From Chitinilyticum aquatile DSM 21506 (lineage in GTDB: Bacteria; Pseudomonadota; Gammaproteobacteria; Burkholderiales; Chitinibacteraceae): a stretch of 64,000 bases of DNA. This document shows, piece by piece, positions 45,068-54,149 of the stretch. Each line of letters opens with the position of its first letter. The stretch's first letter is position 1. Both the position numbers and the translations under genes were made by a program. The stretch covers positions 1 through 64,000 of the forward strand of contig NZ_KE387259.1 of assembly GCF_000430805.1 (NCBI RefSeq). The letters are read 5' to 3'. The notes below the pieces were generated by a model. That model saw nothing but the letters and a program-made list of their open reading frames with translations. It searched no databases and was not told the DNA's origin.

Positions 45068-46132
45068 CTATGGAATATCAATTACCCGCGCCACACGAAA
45101 CCCCACCGTATACGCCCGGTGATCCTGTGGAAAACGCTCGCGACTGGCGCTGCGCAACTGCCGGGGTGAATCCATCCAGCTACCACCACGCATTACGCGA
45201 CTAAGATTATGCGAGGTGACCTGTGCGGCACCATCAGTCGGCGTGTCGTTGTAATGGCTTTGGTAAGTGTCTTCCACCCATTCCCATACATTGCCGTGCA
45301 TATCAAACAGCCCGAAAGCATTGGCAAGCTTCAGGCCAACCGGCTGGGTCTGGTTTTTGCCATTGCCCTTGAACCAGGCATGCATGGGCAGATCGCGGTG
45401 ATCCAGATCATCGCCCCACGGAAAGCGACGTTCACCTTGGCCTGCACGCGCGGCATATTCCCATTCCGACTCGGAAAGCAGGCGATAGGTATGGCCAGTA
45501 GCACGGGATAACCAGCGGACATAATCCTGCGCATCTCGCCAGCTCACATTGATCACCGGCCGATCGCCACGCCCCCAACTAGCATCACCCGGTGTGTGAC
45601 TACTGCCCCCTGCTGCCACGCAGGCATCCCATTGGGCAAAAGTAATTGGGGTCTTACTCACTGCCAATGTGTGGATGCGCACCAAATGACGCGGCCCTTC
45701 CGCCGACCAACGATCCTGCTCGCTTTCTGGCGAGCCCATCCAGAATTCCCCAGCAGGCAGCACGACCATATCCGGGCCTTCAGGCAGATCGCGGAAGCTA
45801 TCACCGGGGCTTGGTTGAGCCGCGGATGGCATCTCCTCGACGGCATGGGCAGCGAGGTTGACATTTGTGTATTGCTTGCCTGTAAACTGAGCAATTCGTG
45901 CCAGTGCTTCATCGCTATGCACACCGGGGATGCCTGGATTTTGCACATAAGCACGATAGCCCTCCACGGTCTGGTCCAGGCAAGCCAGCTTCCATAAACG
46001 TTCGTCCAGCGCATAATCCCCGGCAGCCCGTGCTTCAGCGCCCCCTGTGCCAGCAAGGTAGTGCGTATCCAGCAAGGGCCGAGTGCAAAACTCGCGGACT
46101 TCCGCCAGATAGTCGTCGTAGGAATTCATCAT
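45068..46132 (-). CDS. FGE/sulfatase-modifying-fold protein
   Basis: 354 aa. About 120 residues of helical N-terminus (MMNSYDDYLAEVREFC) precede an FGE domain ([74 protein letters not shown]). No caspase domain, signal peptide or membrane helix. The last part has the spacing of the variable regions, but the nucleotide flank of regions A-C is absent. The catalytic cysteines of true formylglycine-generating enzymes are not evident, so a binding role is more likely. Overlaps the stop of the 102-aa gene upstream (ATGATG). Confidence 0.88.
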   Translation of the reverse strand: MMNSYDDYLAEVREFCTRPLLDTHYLAGTGGAEARAAGDYALDERLWKLACLDQTVEGYRAYVQNPGIPGVHSDEALARIAQFTGKQYTNVNLAAHAVEEMPSAAQPSPGDSFRDLPEGPDMVVLPAGEFWMGSPESEQDRWSAEGPRHLVRIHTLAVSKTPITFAQWDACVAAGGSSHTPGDASWGRGDRPVINVSWRDAQDYVRWLSRATGHTYRLLSESEWEYAARAGQGERRFPWGDDLDHRDLPMHAWFKGNGKNQTQPVGLKLANAFGLFDMHGNVWEWVEDTYQSHYNDTPTDGAAQVTSHNLSRVMRGGSWMDSPRQLRSASRERFPQDHRAYTVGFRVARVIDIP

Positions 46133-46437
46133 CCTTGCTCGCCTAACACTTGCTTCAATTTTTCGCTGACGAAGCGCGCACGATCATTGATATAGCTGAG
46201 GTGCTCATCTTCAATATGCCGGACTACTTCGTCGGCTTGCTGAATGAAATCCATCATCACTGGGTGCAATTGTTGCAACATTTCATTGAGATAACGCTCA
46301 TTGGCCAAATCCTGCACGCTGGAATAGTACTGTTTACCAGCGTATTTGATTTCCTCCTGCAAGTTCGTCAAATAGTCCCGTGTTGTAATACACCAGGCCA
46401 GCTGATCAGCCAAATTTGCACTGGATTGCATATTCAT
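46129..46437 (-). CDS. Small helical protein, paralogue of 48641 C-terminus
   Basis: 102 aa, with GAGGG before the start. Almost entirely helical (LADQLAWCITTRDYLTNLQ, GKQYYSSVQDLANERYLNEM, ADEVVRHIEDEHLSYINDRA). It aligns over its whole length with the last ~95 residues of the 176-aa protein at 48641-49171, so the two arose by duplication. Size and fold prediction resemble Esx-type (WXG100 superfamily) helical hairpins encoded beside FtsK/EssC ATPases, but no WxG is present. Confidence 0.65.
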   Translation of the reverse strand: MNMQSSANLADQLAWCITTRDYLTNLQEEIKYAGKQYYSSVQDLANERYLNEMLQQLHPVMMDFIQQADEVVRHIEDEHLSYINDRARFVSEKLKQVLGEQG

Positions 46438-46480
46438 TTAATTACCCTCAACATTTTAATTAGCAAAAAAACCCAGGCAA

Positions 46481-46774
46481 TTATTCCCGCCCCCCGTCGT
46501 TCCTAAGCTCTTCCACGTGCCCCTCGTGTCGATCAATAACCTGAATGCTGTGAGAAATACATTTGTTCAATTCATCAATCAGACGCGAAAAGCGCTGATA
46601 CTTCACATCCAGTCGATCTGTATACTCAGCCATGAAGCCGTTGCTATCCAGCCACTTGATTTGTTTGTTGTAGTTGTTACGAGCGCCTTCAACATGGCCA
46701 TGCAGGCTGTTGAGCTGGCTGCGCATATGATCAAGTAGCTGAAGCTGCCGCTGGTAACTATCTTGTTGTGACAT
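46481..46774 (-). CDS. WXG100-like small protein
   Basis: 97 aa, excellent ribosome site (AAGGAG), start overlapping the end of the FtsK-like gene. Predicted two-helix hairpin: helix 1 about 5-40, a turn at KWLDSNGF (residues 40-47) and helix 2 about 48-90 (RLDVKYQRFSRLIDELNKC). Length near 100 and a Trp/Gly turn fit WXG100 (Esx) secreted proteins, though the exact W-x-G is replaced by WLDSNG and no YxxxD/E signal is seen at the C-terminus. The neighbouring FtsK/EssC-like ATPase supports the call. Confidence 0.55.
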   Translation of the reverse strand: MSQQDSYQRQLQLLDHMRSQLNSLHGHVEGARNNYNKQIKWLDSNGFMAEYTDRLDVKYQRFSRLIDELNKCISHSIQVIDRHEGHVEELRNDGGRE

Positions 46775-48620
46775 CTAGGGACTCCTTAGGCTGATCTGTT
46801 GGTGATATTTCAGAGGTCGCTACTCGATAGCGTGCAAGCAAAGCTAGCTCTTCCTCATGCTGTCTACTGTCGGCTCGCTCGGTTTGGCCCATCCAATCTG
46901 GCAGCACTACCGAGGGAGGTGGCATAGTAACCGGAGCGTCCTGATCTTCAGCCGCGCTAACTGTGATGATCGGCTTTATAATTTGGTCTGGTTTTCGCTT
47001 GGCCAATATGGCGGCAATTCGAGATGGAATATCTGCCGGTGGGTCGCAACGGGTAAGTATATTGTCTCGCTTTATACCTGACTCTGCGTTGTAGATGAGG
47101 TGATATTTCTTGAGACGTAGTGGCTCTTCATTGCCAAACGTAAAAATATTATGGCAATCACTGAGCAAGCTCAGACGGAATGACAAGCGCAGCTTGATCT
47201 GCGACATCAACTCTTTGTCTACTTCACAGCCACTGAGTGTTTGCGTAGCCAAAATAATATGAACCCCAAAAGCGAGGCCCTGCTTGACCACATGCACGAG
47301 TTGTTTGGAGAACTTGTTGTTTCCTGCTCGCCCCCCGCTGGACAATAATCGATGCACTTCATCAATGATTAGAATCTGACGAGGAATTTTTTTATCCGGG
47401 AACCTTGCATTGTATGCGTCAATGTTCTTTAGCTTGTGCTCACGAAATAGTCGGGCACGCTCAGAAATTGTTCCCACAAACTCTTCCAGCAGCAAACTGG
47501 CTGCATTCAAATCGGTATTATCCAGATAAATCCGTGCACAATTCGGGTGGCTTTCAAAGAACTGAAATTCCACCCCGTCCTTATAGTCCATAAGATAAAG
47601 CTGCACTTCATCTGGCAAATACTTTTCGCCAATCTGGAGGATCAAATTATTGAGCAGCGTGGTTTTCCCCGTCCCACTCATCCCAAGTAAAAATGCATGA
47701 TTGCAGTCCGATCGCTTTCCGAGGCTGAAATGCACAGTATTTCGGCCATCCGCGGTTCTACCGATTGGCACCGAAAGGAAATCCGCTACATTTTCGTTAT
47801 CAGACTCTGCTCGTTTCACGATGTTATCGATTAGCGGCTCTAGCTCTGCAGGGCTATCTTCAATAGAGAGTTGATACTCTTTGCATAGAGCAAGCAGATC
47901 GCAGGTTTGATCTGCAGCCGGCTGGAGAGACATACTAGTCTCGCTCTCGACTCCACACAAGCGCACTTCCGGGAACCGTGGCATTGCGTAAGCCAACAAT
48001 CCTTGTTTAATCGCAGAAATTTCAGCTTGGTCTTCTAGCTGGCAATTCATAATCAGAAAGTAAAAACCTGCGGCCGATGCTTCCGGCAGAATTTTCTTTA
48101 AACGTGCGATTGATGCGCCATCAAATGGAAAGTCATCCGCATTGATAACAATCAGCGAGTATTTTTCGATACAATCACTTGATGTATTGTATTGAGACAG
48201 GGAGCAAATCGGGCCACCGATAATATTGTGGTGTCGGTAATATGCAGTTTTTTCCAGCTCATTCAGAAACTGCATAGACTCAGCGGCACTGTGGTAAATG
48301 CGGTAAAGCTGCAAATGCTCCAAGCGGGAAATATGATGAAACCGCTTGCGAATACCAAAATCTAGCACATGGACATCAATCGCTCCGTGCGGCAGGTCTG
48401 CCATTATGGAAACAACAGCCCGTTCGACCAACGCAGTAGCATCTGCCTCCCGTTCTTCTGGATATGTCACAAGCAATCCACCGCCTTGCGTAGGTAACTT
48501 GCCCGGATAAGACTCGCCAGTTTTCGGGTGTTTCAAGGCGCAGACATGAATACCACCCGGAAATGCATTGTTAGGATACTTTGTCATAGTCTGCTCTTCG
48601 TTTTCACAGCTATTGGTCAT
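46758..48620 (-). CDS. FtsK/SpoIIIE (EssC/EccC-like) ATPase
   Basis: 620 aa. The N-terminal 280 residues look like a degenerate FtsK-like domain (GGGLLVTYPEE without Walker A). The active domain follows: Walker A GMSGTGKTT (313-321), LYLMDYKDGVEFQFF typical for FtsK/EssC, Walker B ILIIDEVHRLL (Asp420 Glu421), HIILATQTLSG. No membrane helix, gamma domain or FtsK linker, so it is not the chromosome translocase. Tandem FtsK-like domains next to ~100-aa helical proteins are the signature of type VII-like secretion motors. Starts 20 bp after the 176-aa protein. Confidence 0.88.
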   Translation of the reverse strand: MTNSCENEEQTMTKYPNNAFPGGIHVCALKHPKTGESYPGKLPTQGGGLLVTYPEEREADATALVERAVVSIMADLPHGAIDVHVLDFGIRKRFHHISRLEHLQLYRIYHSAAESMQFLNELEKTAYYRHHNIIGGPICSLSQYNTSSDCIEKYSLIVINADDFPFDGASIARLKKILPEASAAGFYFLIMNCQLEDQAEISAIKQGLLAYAMPRFPEVRLCGVESETSMSLQPAADQTCDLLALCKEYQLSIEDSPAELEPLIDNIVKRAESDNENVADFLSVPIGRTADGRNTVHFSLGKRSDCNHAFLLGMSGTGKTTLLNNLILQIGEKYLPDEVQLYLMDYKDGVEFQFFESHPNCARIYLDNTDLNAASLLLEEFVGTISERARLFREHKLKNIDAYNARFPDKKIPRQILIIDEVHRLLSSGGRAGNNKFSKQLVHVVKQGLAFGVHIILATQTLSGCEVDKELMSQIKLRLSFRLSLLSDCHNIFTFGNEEPLRLKKYHLIYNAESGIKRDNILTRCDPPADIPSRIAAILAKRKPDQIIKPIITVSAAEDQDAPVTMPPPSVVLPDWMGQTERADSRQHEEELALLARYRVATSEISPTDQPKESLDVTTR

Positions 48621-48640
48621 TACCTGCCCTCTGCATGGGG

Positions 48641-49171
48641 TTAACGCTTTCCCGAATAATTTTGCAGCATGCCACTCACAAAACTTGCCCGTTCATTGAC
48701 ATAACCCAGGTGTTCGCCTTCAATATGCCGAATTACCTCATCAGCTTTCAAAATAAATTCCGTCATCACCACTTTAATTTGTTGCAACATTTCATCCAGA
48801 TAGCGCTCATCGGCCAAAGCTTGAACATCGTTGTAATACTGTTTTCCAGTAAATTTGATTGTTTCCTGCAATTCGCTTAAATAAACACGAATTTTAAGAC
48901 ACCACTCCAGTTGCTCTGCCATGCTTTGAGCTGATGCTATGTCGATCCCGCTCAGGTCTATAACTTTTTCGACTCCTCTGCGCGTACGCTGAACGATATC
49001 GTCAAGACTTGGCTCCTGCAGCAAGGGGGATGGGCATCCGGGCGGTTGGCCAGAGGGCGCTCCTTCCCCCTGATAGTTTTCACCTGGTCGTAAAGCATGA
49101 TGCTCTACTTTGTCGTCCATATTGCCACGGCGACTACCCGGATCGTCATCATCGGGTGAGTTGATGCCCAT
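48641..49171 (-). CDS. 176-aa protein with Esx-like helical C-terminus
   Basis: Start at the ATG at 49171 (GAGAGG upstream). Residues 1-60 are disordered, acidic and Pro/Gly-rich; residues 75-176 are a helical bundle (MAEQLEWCLKIRVYLSELQ, GKQYYNDVQALADERYLDEM, ADEVIRHIEGEHLGYVNERA) paralogous to the 102-aa protein at 46129. It lies 20 bp before the FtsK-like gene and 111 bp after the Lon-like gene. Possible substrate or adaptor of the ATPase. Confidence 0.65.
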   Translation of the reverse strand: MGINSPDDDDPGSRRGNMDDKVEHHALRPGENYQGEGAPSGQPPGCPSPLLQEPSLDDIVQRTRRGVEKVIDLSGIDIASAQSMAEQLEWCLKIRVYLSELQETIKFTGKQYYNDVQALADERYLDEMLQQIKVVMTEFILKADEVIRHIEGEHLGYVNERASFVSGMLQNYSGKR

Positions 49172-49282
49172 ATTTATCAAACCTCTCAACATTAACTCAG
49201 ATAGAAAACGTATTTATGCAAAACCACGCAGGCCAGCGACATGGTTTTACAGACGCCCATCAAAAATCACAAAGAGATTGCA

Positions 49283-50398
49283 TTATGGCAATAATTTTTC
49301 CATCAAAATGCCACTCGCACCATTTCCAAGCAATTCTCCTAGAAAAGATGGGGGCATATTTTGTCCCCACGCCACAGGAAGCAAAACTCGATCGCCTTTT
49401 CTGGCACTATTGCGAATTAACTCACACTTACGCTCACACCCCTCCACATCACCAACGATTCCTTTATCTGGATCACTGATACAGCCCGATGCAATCAACC
49501 GACCTGTTGCGGGCCATTCGCGACCGCGGGCGATGCGGTCAGCCAAAACCAAGGCAAGCTCGCAGGATCGGCCCTGAAAGCCCCGAGCAAAGCGGATTTT
49601 GGTGTGCCATATACCAGCAGGCTGTGGATCTAGCTTTCTGGTTTTCTGCAGCAACGTAACGAAGGATTGGTTTATATCGCCGTCCAAGCGCGATAAGCCC
49701 TGCACCAAAAATTCGTCGTTTCCGTCTTGCTTAAGATTGGGTGACACAGAGACCTCCACTGCGACCAACCGATCCATGCTTGCATCACCGCCCAACACTG
49801 GGAACCAGACTTGCGAACGACGAAAAAAGGTATTGGGATGCCCATCCAGCCCAGCCAGAAAATCTATAACGGTAACAATCGCCTGTGGGTGGGCAGCAGT
49901 GATAGCGCCGTGCAGTACTATTGCTGCGTCATCAGCGGGCGGGGGAAGAACAATCTGCACATCACCCAAATCAGCCATGTTAGCCAGTTGCGCTAAGCAG
50001 GCATGATGCATATCTGCCTGCAGAGGCAACAGCCTTCCGGGGTGCAGCAATGAAAGCAGCCCTAGAGCAATGACTCGTGGGGCTTCTGGGTTGAATATTC
50101 CGCGGACGGCACGGTCAGCGATGATACTGGCTAATGACCAGACAGGAGGAATTTCGGCTCCGTTATCTGCCAAATGTATGCGTACTCGCCAACGTGGGTC
50201 ATGGTCTGTTTCCGTGCTACGTGCCGCCCGCAAATTTTCTTGCAACGCTGTGCGTTGCGGCCCGTTTGGCAACTTAAGTTCAGCCAATGTCTCTCCTCCC
50301 TGTGTTGGGAAGGACTCTGCAGTAACCAACAAGAATCCACCGAGGGGTAGCGGGGCTTCACAAGTGAATCTGGCAGGCTGACGGGATATGTGAATCAT
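49283..50398 (-). CDS. Protein with Lon-protease-like (S16) C-terminal domain
   Basis: 371 aa from the ATG at 50398, which overlaps the upstream stop (ATGA). The C-terminal ~190 residues resemble the Lon proteolytic domain: VEVSVSPNL-type strands, FQGRSCELALVLADRIAR in the place of the catalytic-Ser segment (GPSAGLAFALA in Lon), LIASGCI (Lon TGEI region) and VGDVEGCERKCELIRNSARK corresponding to the Lys segment (VGGxxEKxxAA). A Ser-Lys dyad is therefore possible. The AAA+ part of Lon is absent; the N-terminal 170 residues are not recognised. May process substrates of the FtsK-like system. The assignment is by motif spacing only. Confidence 0.55.
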   Translation of the reverse strand: MIHISRQPARFTCEAPLPLGGFLLVTAESFPTQGGETLAELKLPNGPQRTALQENLRAARSTETDHDPRWRVRIHLADNGAEIPPVWSLASIIADRAVRGIFNPEAPRVIALGLLSLLHPGRLLPLQADMHHACLAQLANMADLGDVQIVLPPPADDAAIVLHGAITAAHPQAIVTVIDFLAGLDGHPNTFFRRSQVWFPVLGGDASMDRLVAVEVSVSPNLKQDGNDEFLVQGLSRLDGDINQSFVTLLQKTRKLDPQPAGIWHTKIRFARGFQGRSCELALVLADRIARGREWPATGRLIASGCISDPDKGIVGDVEGCERKCELIRNSARKGDRVLLPVAWGQNMPPSFLGELLGNGASGILMEKLLP

Positions 50399-51420
50399 TC
50401 GCTCATCCACCAAGGGTGCTTACGCGCTGCAATCGCATGCTCGACTTTTGAGACAGCAATATCGAGCAATTCCAGATTAGCGAGGCTCGCCAATTCACCT
50501 TTTGGTAAACCATCTAGCAAGCCCCACACCTGATCTAGTCCATCCGTGGCATGACGAGACTCTTGCGCCATTTGCAGAACCCTGTCAGTCGGAACGGAGA
50601 TCGAATAAAACGGATGGGATAATTCGGGTAAGCGTCCTGTGGTGGCTGCAAGATGGGTTAAGCGATCCAGAATCGCACGCTGGGCGCGAATGGCTTCAGA
50701 TTCTTTAGCCCAAGGCAATTCGCGCAAGCGGCTAGCCTGACGAGGCAACTCCAAAAACAGACGATGTACAAAGCGAGCATCTTGCTCTCGCGCTTGAGCT
50801 ACGGGGGCCCTAAGTGATTCGCCTTCTGGTGAACTCACTTTATCGTACGGCAAAGGTTGCCGTTCCGGCACCGGTGACACATCTGGCGCAGTCTGTTTTG
50901 CCGCATTTAATGCTGCGGCTTGGAAAAGATCACAGCGTTGAATCAGATTGCAGCGCAAACCGGCGGATTGAATCAAGGCAGAGGAAAAAGCCAAAGTGAT
51001 GTCTTGTAGTTCACTCCGCTGCACACATGGCGGCAATTGCAATAGGATGTGCCCAGCTAGCAAGGAAATCAGATCATCAAGAGTAACTGCCGCTAGCGCC
51101 AGATCATCCAGCCAGTACGCCAAGCTATCACTCAATAATCCATTTGAAGTTGCAGCTTCCAACTCTAGCAATACTCCTAACTCCGGGCATGCCGGGTTCG
51201 GAGCGAAGCGCAGGGTATAAGGACCTGGATGCACCCACCAGAGTTTGCCATTAAGAAGAGCCTTTGCCTGCTGACCGGCCCCATAGCGTTGGGTAAGCAT
51301 TCCTTTAAGGCTAAGGCCGTGACATGCCTGCGGCACTATGCCGCTGGTAACTCGGGCAGCCAAAACGGTTCTACCCAAAGCAGCAATCTGCTCTGGATTG
51401 GCAACGACAATCTGATTCAT
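50395..51420 (-). CDS. Hypothetical 341-aa protein
   Basis: Start at the ATG at 51420, overlapping the upstream stop region (TGATATG). Soluble, Leu/Ala-rich, with helices such as DSLAYWLDDLALAAVTLDDL, a linker near 215-235 (SPVPERQPLPYDKVSSPEGE) and a helical C-terminus (ELASLANLELLDIAVSKVEH). No recognised motif, signal peptide or membrane helix. Coupled at both ends to neighbours, so an obligate part of the same operon as the FtsK-like ATPase. Confidence 0.65.
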   Translation of the reverse strand: MNQIVVANPEQIAALGRTVLAARVTSGIVPQACHGLSLKGMLTQRYGAGQQAKALLNGKLWWVHPGPYTLRFAPNPACPELGVLLELEAATSNGLLSDSLAYWLDDLALAAVTLDDLISLLAGHILLQLPPCVQRSELQDITLAFSSALIQSAGLRCNLIQRCDLFQAAALNAAKQTAPDVSPVPERQPLPYDKVSSPEGESLRAPVAQAREQDARFVHRLFLELPRQASRLRELPWAKESEAIRAQRAILDRLTHLAATTGRLPELSHPFYSISVPTDRVLQMAQESRHATDGLDQVWGLLDGLPKGELASLANLELLDIAVSKVEHAIAARKHPWWMSE

Positions 51421-51421
51421 A

Positions 51422-51991
51422 TCAGCAGGGGCGCACACGGAAGCGGCCACCCTTCTCCATGAAATACGGGTATGGTGCGCTAGCCAACGGCCACGGAGCT
51501 TCCAGCTCACCGTCGTCATCCAGCCAGCCCTGAACAATCAACTGCCCCTCACCATCCAGCAGAGCCCAAGGATTACGCAATGCGTACGGTGCGATCGGGG
51601 ATGACATATCCAATTGCAGCACCATTCGATAGCCCTCTAAAGCATCTAGAAAAGCCAGGCGCCACCAGCCATCTTCCGTACTCAAGGCTCGGGCCGCTTC
51701 GCCACTATCGGCGGCCATCAGCAAACCTTCGCTATCTCGCCAAAATGCGTCATTACTGGCAGAAGGAATGGCCTTTTTACTTCCAATTTCGGCGGCTAGA
51801 ACTTGAAAGCGACGCAATGTGATGGGTGACTCCAGTAATGCGCTCCACTCCGTTCGATTCAAGGGGTGTCGGTTTTCAATTGCCGCCAACAAGGTTTCAT
51901 CACTCAGCACGAGGTAATCGCCTGGTTTAGATCGATTCAGCAAGCCTTTGGTAACGATTGCGCGCGACAGTATTTCTATGGGACTCTTCAT
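51422..51991 (-). CDS. Hypothetical 189-aa protein
   Basis: Start at 51991 (MKSPIEILSRAIVTKGLLN), overlapping the preceding stop by ATGA. Mixed helical protein with a Trp-rich second half (DGWWRLAFLDALEGYRMVLQ, GWLDDDGELEAPWPLASAP). No family recognised. Operon context is all that can be said about its role. Confidence 0.6.
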   Translation of the reverse strand: MKSPIEILSRAIVTKGLLNRSKPGDYLVLSDETLLAAIENRHPLNRTEWSALLESPITLRRFQVLAAEIGSKKAIPSASNDAFWRDSEGLLMAADSGEAARALSTEDGWWRLAFLDALEGYRMVLQLDMSSPIAPYALRNPWALLDGEGQLIVQGWLDDDGELEAPWPLASAPYPYFMEKGGRFRVRPC

Positions 51992-53391
51992 TGCCTTTCT
52001 CCATGGCATGCAGTCAATCTTACCTGTACCGCCGCCTTGATCAATTCTTCATATGCTGCATCAACACGCTGATTGAATTTGTACTCAGTGATGACGGCAC
52101 TTTCAATTTTGCTTAATTCTCCTGCCAAACGTTTAATACTCCATTTGCGCAGATCTGTGTCTTTATCCCAACTTTCCAGCAAGTTTCTGAGTAGATGATC
52201 AAATCGCCCCCCCGCCAAGCGCAGCAACAAAGCCAACTGTACTGGCCACGGGAAGGCGTTAAGGCCCGCTGAATACTGCCGGGAATCAGATTCATCCTCC
52301 TCGTACATATCTTGCGGGGGGGGCGCAAAAAAGTCGCTAAGTAACTGGTTCGAATCTTTTTGCACATAATCATCAGCAGATTCGTCATCATCTTGGCCAT
52401 AGTCAGCGGCTTGGCTAACTTCATCCGAGTGTGCGCACGTATCTTGATCCAATATTCCAATAAAACAGTCTGCATCTGGCGCTGGTAAAACACGCGATTC
52501 ATGAGCATCGTCTTCCACTACGTGCTCACCTATACGGCGCAAACTCACCAAAAAATCTGCCTCGCCAGGATTAATCTGGCCAGCAAAGGTGCCGGTGCAA
52601 GGATCGAGATCACGCAAGCACTGAGCGATATTTTCCAAACTGCAGGTGAATTTTTTAGACTGGGTATGAAACGGCCCGACCGCTGGTTGGCCTTTTTCAT
52701 CGACAGGGTAGAAGCGTGGGAAAGCCTCGCTCCAGCGCAATAGCCATTCAGCCCTGCAAGGCGCCCCCTGACGCACGCGCACCGCCTCGATCGGCTCTGC
52801 GGTTAGTTCCCGGCCTAAAATATAACCGACCAATTCGGGATGAGCCTGCCAGTTCTCCAGAATATGACATACCGTCCGCGCATGTGTTTCTACCTTGCGC
52901 AGACAATCAATTCGGTTGGCACTCATAGCATCATGGGTACAGAGCATAAAATTGCGGGCATCCACTGCATCGCGCAACTCCACCCATATATCGGCAATGG
53001 TTTTACCCAGTTTTCGTTGAACGAGTGGAGCTGACCAATCACCTGAATAAACTGTCAGCTTCGCTATCTTGTCCCGCAAACGCAGCAGATAGCCTCCAGG
53101 CACATTCTTAGGATCGGATGCAGTAAATAACTCATCTGCGAGATCGCTTGCTAACTCCAGGACACCATCACCTTGCCAGTTCCGGGTATCAATCCGGGTC
53201 AAACGGGCCTCGTCCGCCCAGATATATTGGAGCAGCGTAAGACGCAGTTCACCACAATGAGTGTCCAAGCCATTCTCACTTAGGATAGCAGGCACCCCGA
53301 TTCTGCTAAGTGCGGCCAACATGGCTCTGCGCAACAGTTGCTTGACATCGCCCCAAGCGTGATCTTGATAACGCATTCCGGGAAGAATCAT
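51988..53391 (-). CDS. Hypothetical 467-aa protein, first gene of the type VII-like operon
   Basis: Start chosen at the ATG at 53391, preceded by AGAGGG; a GTG at 53433 lies at the very edge of an IS30 relic and is less likely. The N-terminal 240 residues are helical (DHAWGDVKQLLRRAMLAALS), with a Cys pair region around 190-270, then a highly acidic low-complexity stretch (about 310-375, QDDDESADDYVQKDSNQLL) and a helical C-terminus. No recognised domain. The IS30 relic begins 42 bp upstream, so the original promoter of the operon may have been displaced and transcription may start within the IS end. Confidence 0.65.
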   Translation of the reverse strand: MILPGMRYQDHAWGDVKQLLRRAMLAALSRIGVPAILSENGLDTHCGELRLTLLQYIWADEARLTRIDTRNWQGDGVLELASDLADELFTASDPKNVPGGYLLRLRDKIAKLTVYSGDWSAPLVQRKLGKTIADIWVELRDAVDARNFMLCTHDAMSANRIDCLRKVETHARTVCHILENWQAHPELVGYILGRELTAEPIEAVRVRQGAPCRAEWLLRWSEAFPRFYPVDEKGQPAVGPFHTQSKKFTCSLENIAQCLRDLDPCTGTFAGQINPGEADFLVSLRRIGEHVVEDDAHESRVLPAPDADCFIGILDQDTCAHSDEVSQAADYGQDDDESADDYVQKDSNQLLSDFFAPPPQDMYEEDESDSRQYSAGLNAFPWPVQLALLLRLAGGRFDHLLRNLLESWDKDTDLRKWSIKRLAGELSKIESAVITEYKFNQRVDAAYEELIKAAVQVRLTACHGERQ

Positions 53392-53433
53392 TCTTGGCCC
53401 TCTAAATGGAAAAAACTCGCGCAACAAGCTCAC

Positions 53434-53976
53434 GCGGATTCAAAAAGTGAGTGCAACAGTCAAGTGGTTTCTAATTCAGTGACCTGGCCTGTTCGAACAC
53501 TAAGTTCAGTGATTTGAAGCCAAGTCGCTTTCTTAACCGATTATTCCGTTTCCTTACCACATCGGCAATCTGGCGTGGCTTGACTGTGGTGAAGCTGGTT
53601 TTCTTCGGGAAGTATTGCCGGATCAAGCCGTTGGTATTTTCGTTGCTCCCGCGTTGCCACCACGAGTACGCATCGGCGATGTAGCAATCCGCCTTCACCG
53701 CCGGGCGTTCGTCGCGTGGCTGGCGAATTCCTTGCCATTGTCGAAGGTGATGCTCTTCACCTGATCCTTCAGCGGCGCCAGCATGCGGCAGATGGCTTTG
53801 GTGACGCCGGCGGCCTCTTTGTTTGGTACGGGTCAGCCCGGTTTTGCGCTCAACCAAGGTGACCAGTGCGCCTTGCTGGCCAGCCTCAATCATGGCATCC
53901 GCTTCCTAGTGTCCGATTTCCTTACGGATTTCCACTTTGGCTTGGCGGTCGCTGATGCTGCGCCGCTCGGCCGACC
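53434..53976 (-). pseudogene. IS30-family relic (C-terminal half of transposase and one end)
   Basis: The end at 53434 carries GCGGATTCAAAAAGTGAGTG, matching the inverted repeat of the IS30 at 4537-5634. The minus strand encodes GQQGALVTLVERKTGLTR, then frameshifted sequence, then WQRGSNENTNGLIRQYFPKK and KRLGFKSLNLVFEQARSLN. There is a stop (CACTAGGAAGCG) where the intact copy reads GHWEAD. The N-terminal half is missing. Inactive, older than the intact copy. Confidence 0.88.
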
Positions 53977-54149
53977 GGTTTCACACGCGCACGCCAGCTT
54001 GCAAACGCGGTTCGGTTTGTTACGATGATTCGTACCGAGCAAGTCGGCAGGCCGTCAAGCTCATCGATGGCCGCTACGGTGCTGATCAGTTAACCCAGCG
54101 GGTGATCGACCAGCATACCGGTTCGCCCGCCATTGGGCGGGTGTACGCT

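Noticed and set aside
45068-46132. FGE domain as a true sulfatase-activating enzyme
   Set aside because: No sulfatase gene is nearby and the catalytic Cys pair of formylglycine-generating enzymes is not evident; the context favours a binding role.
46481-46774. Firm naming of the 97-aa protein as EsxA
   Set aside because: The exact W-x-G and the C-terminal export signal are absent, so only a WXG100-like label is justified.
4537-53976. Composite transposon formed by the two IS30 copies
   Set aside because: The right copy is a relic with one end only, and the tRNA-end repeats with an integrase explain the island better.
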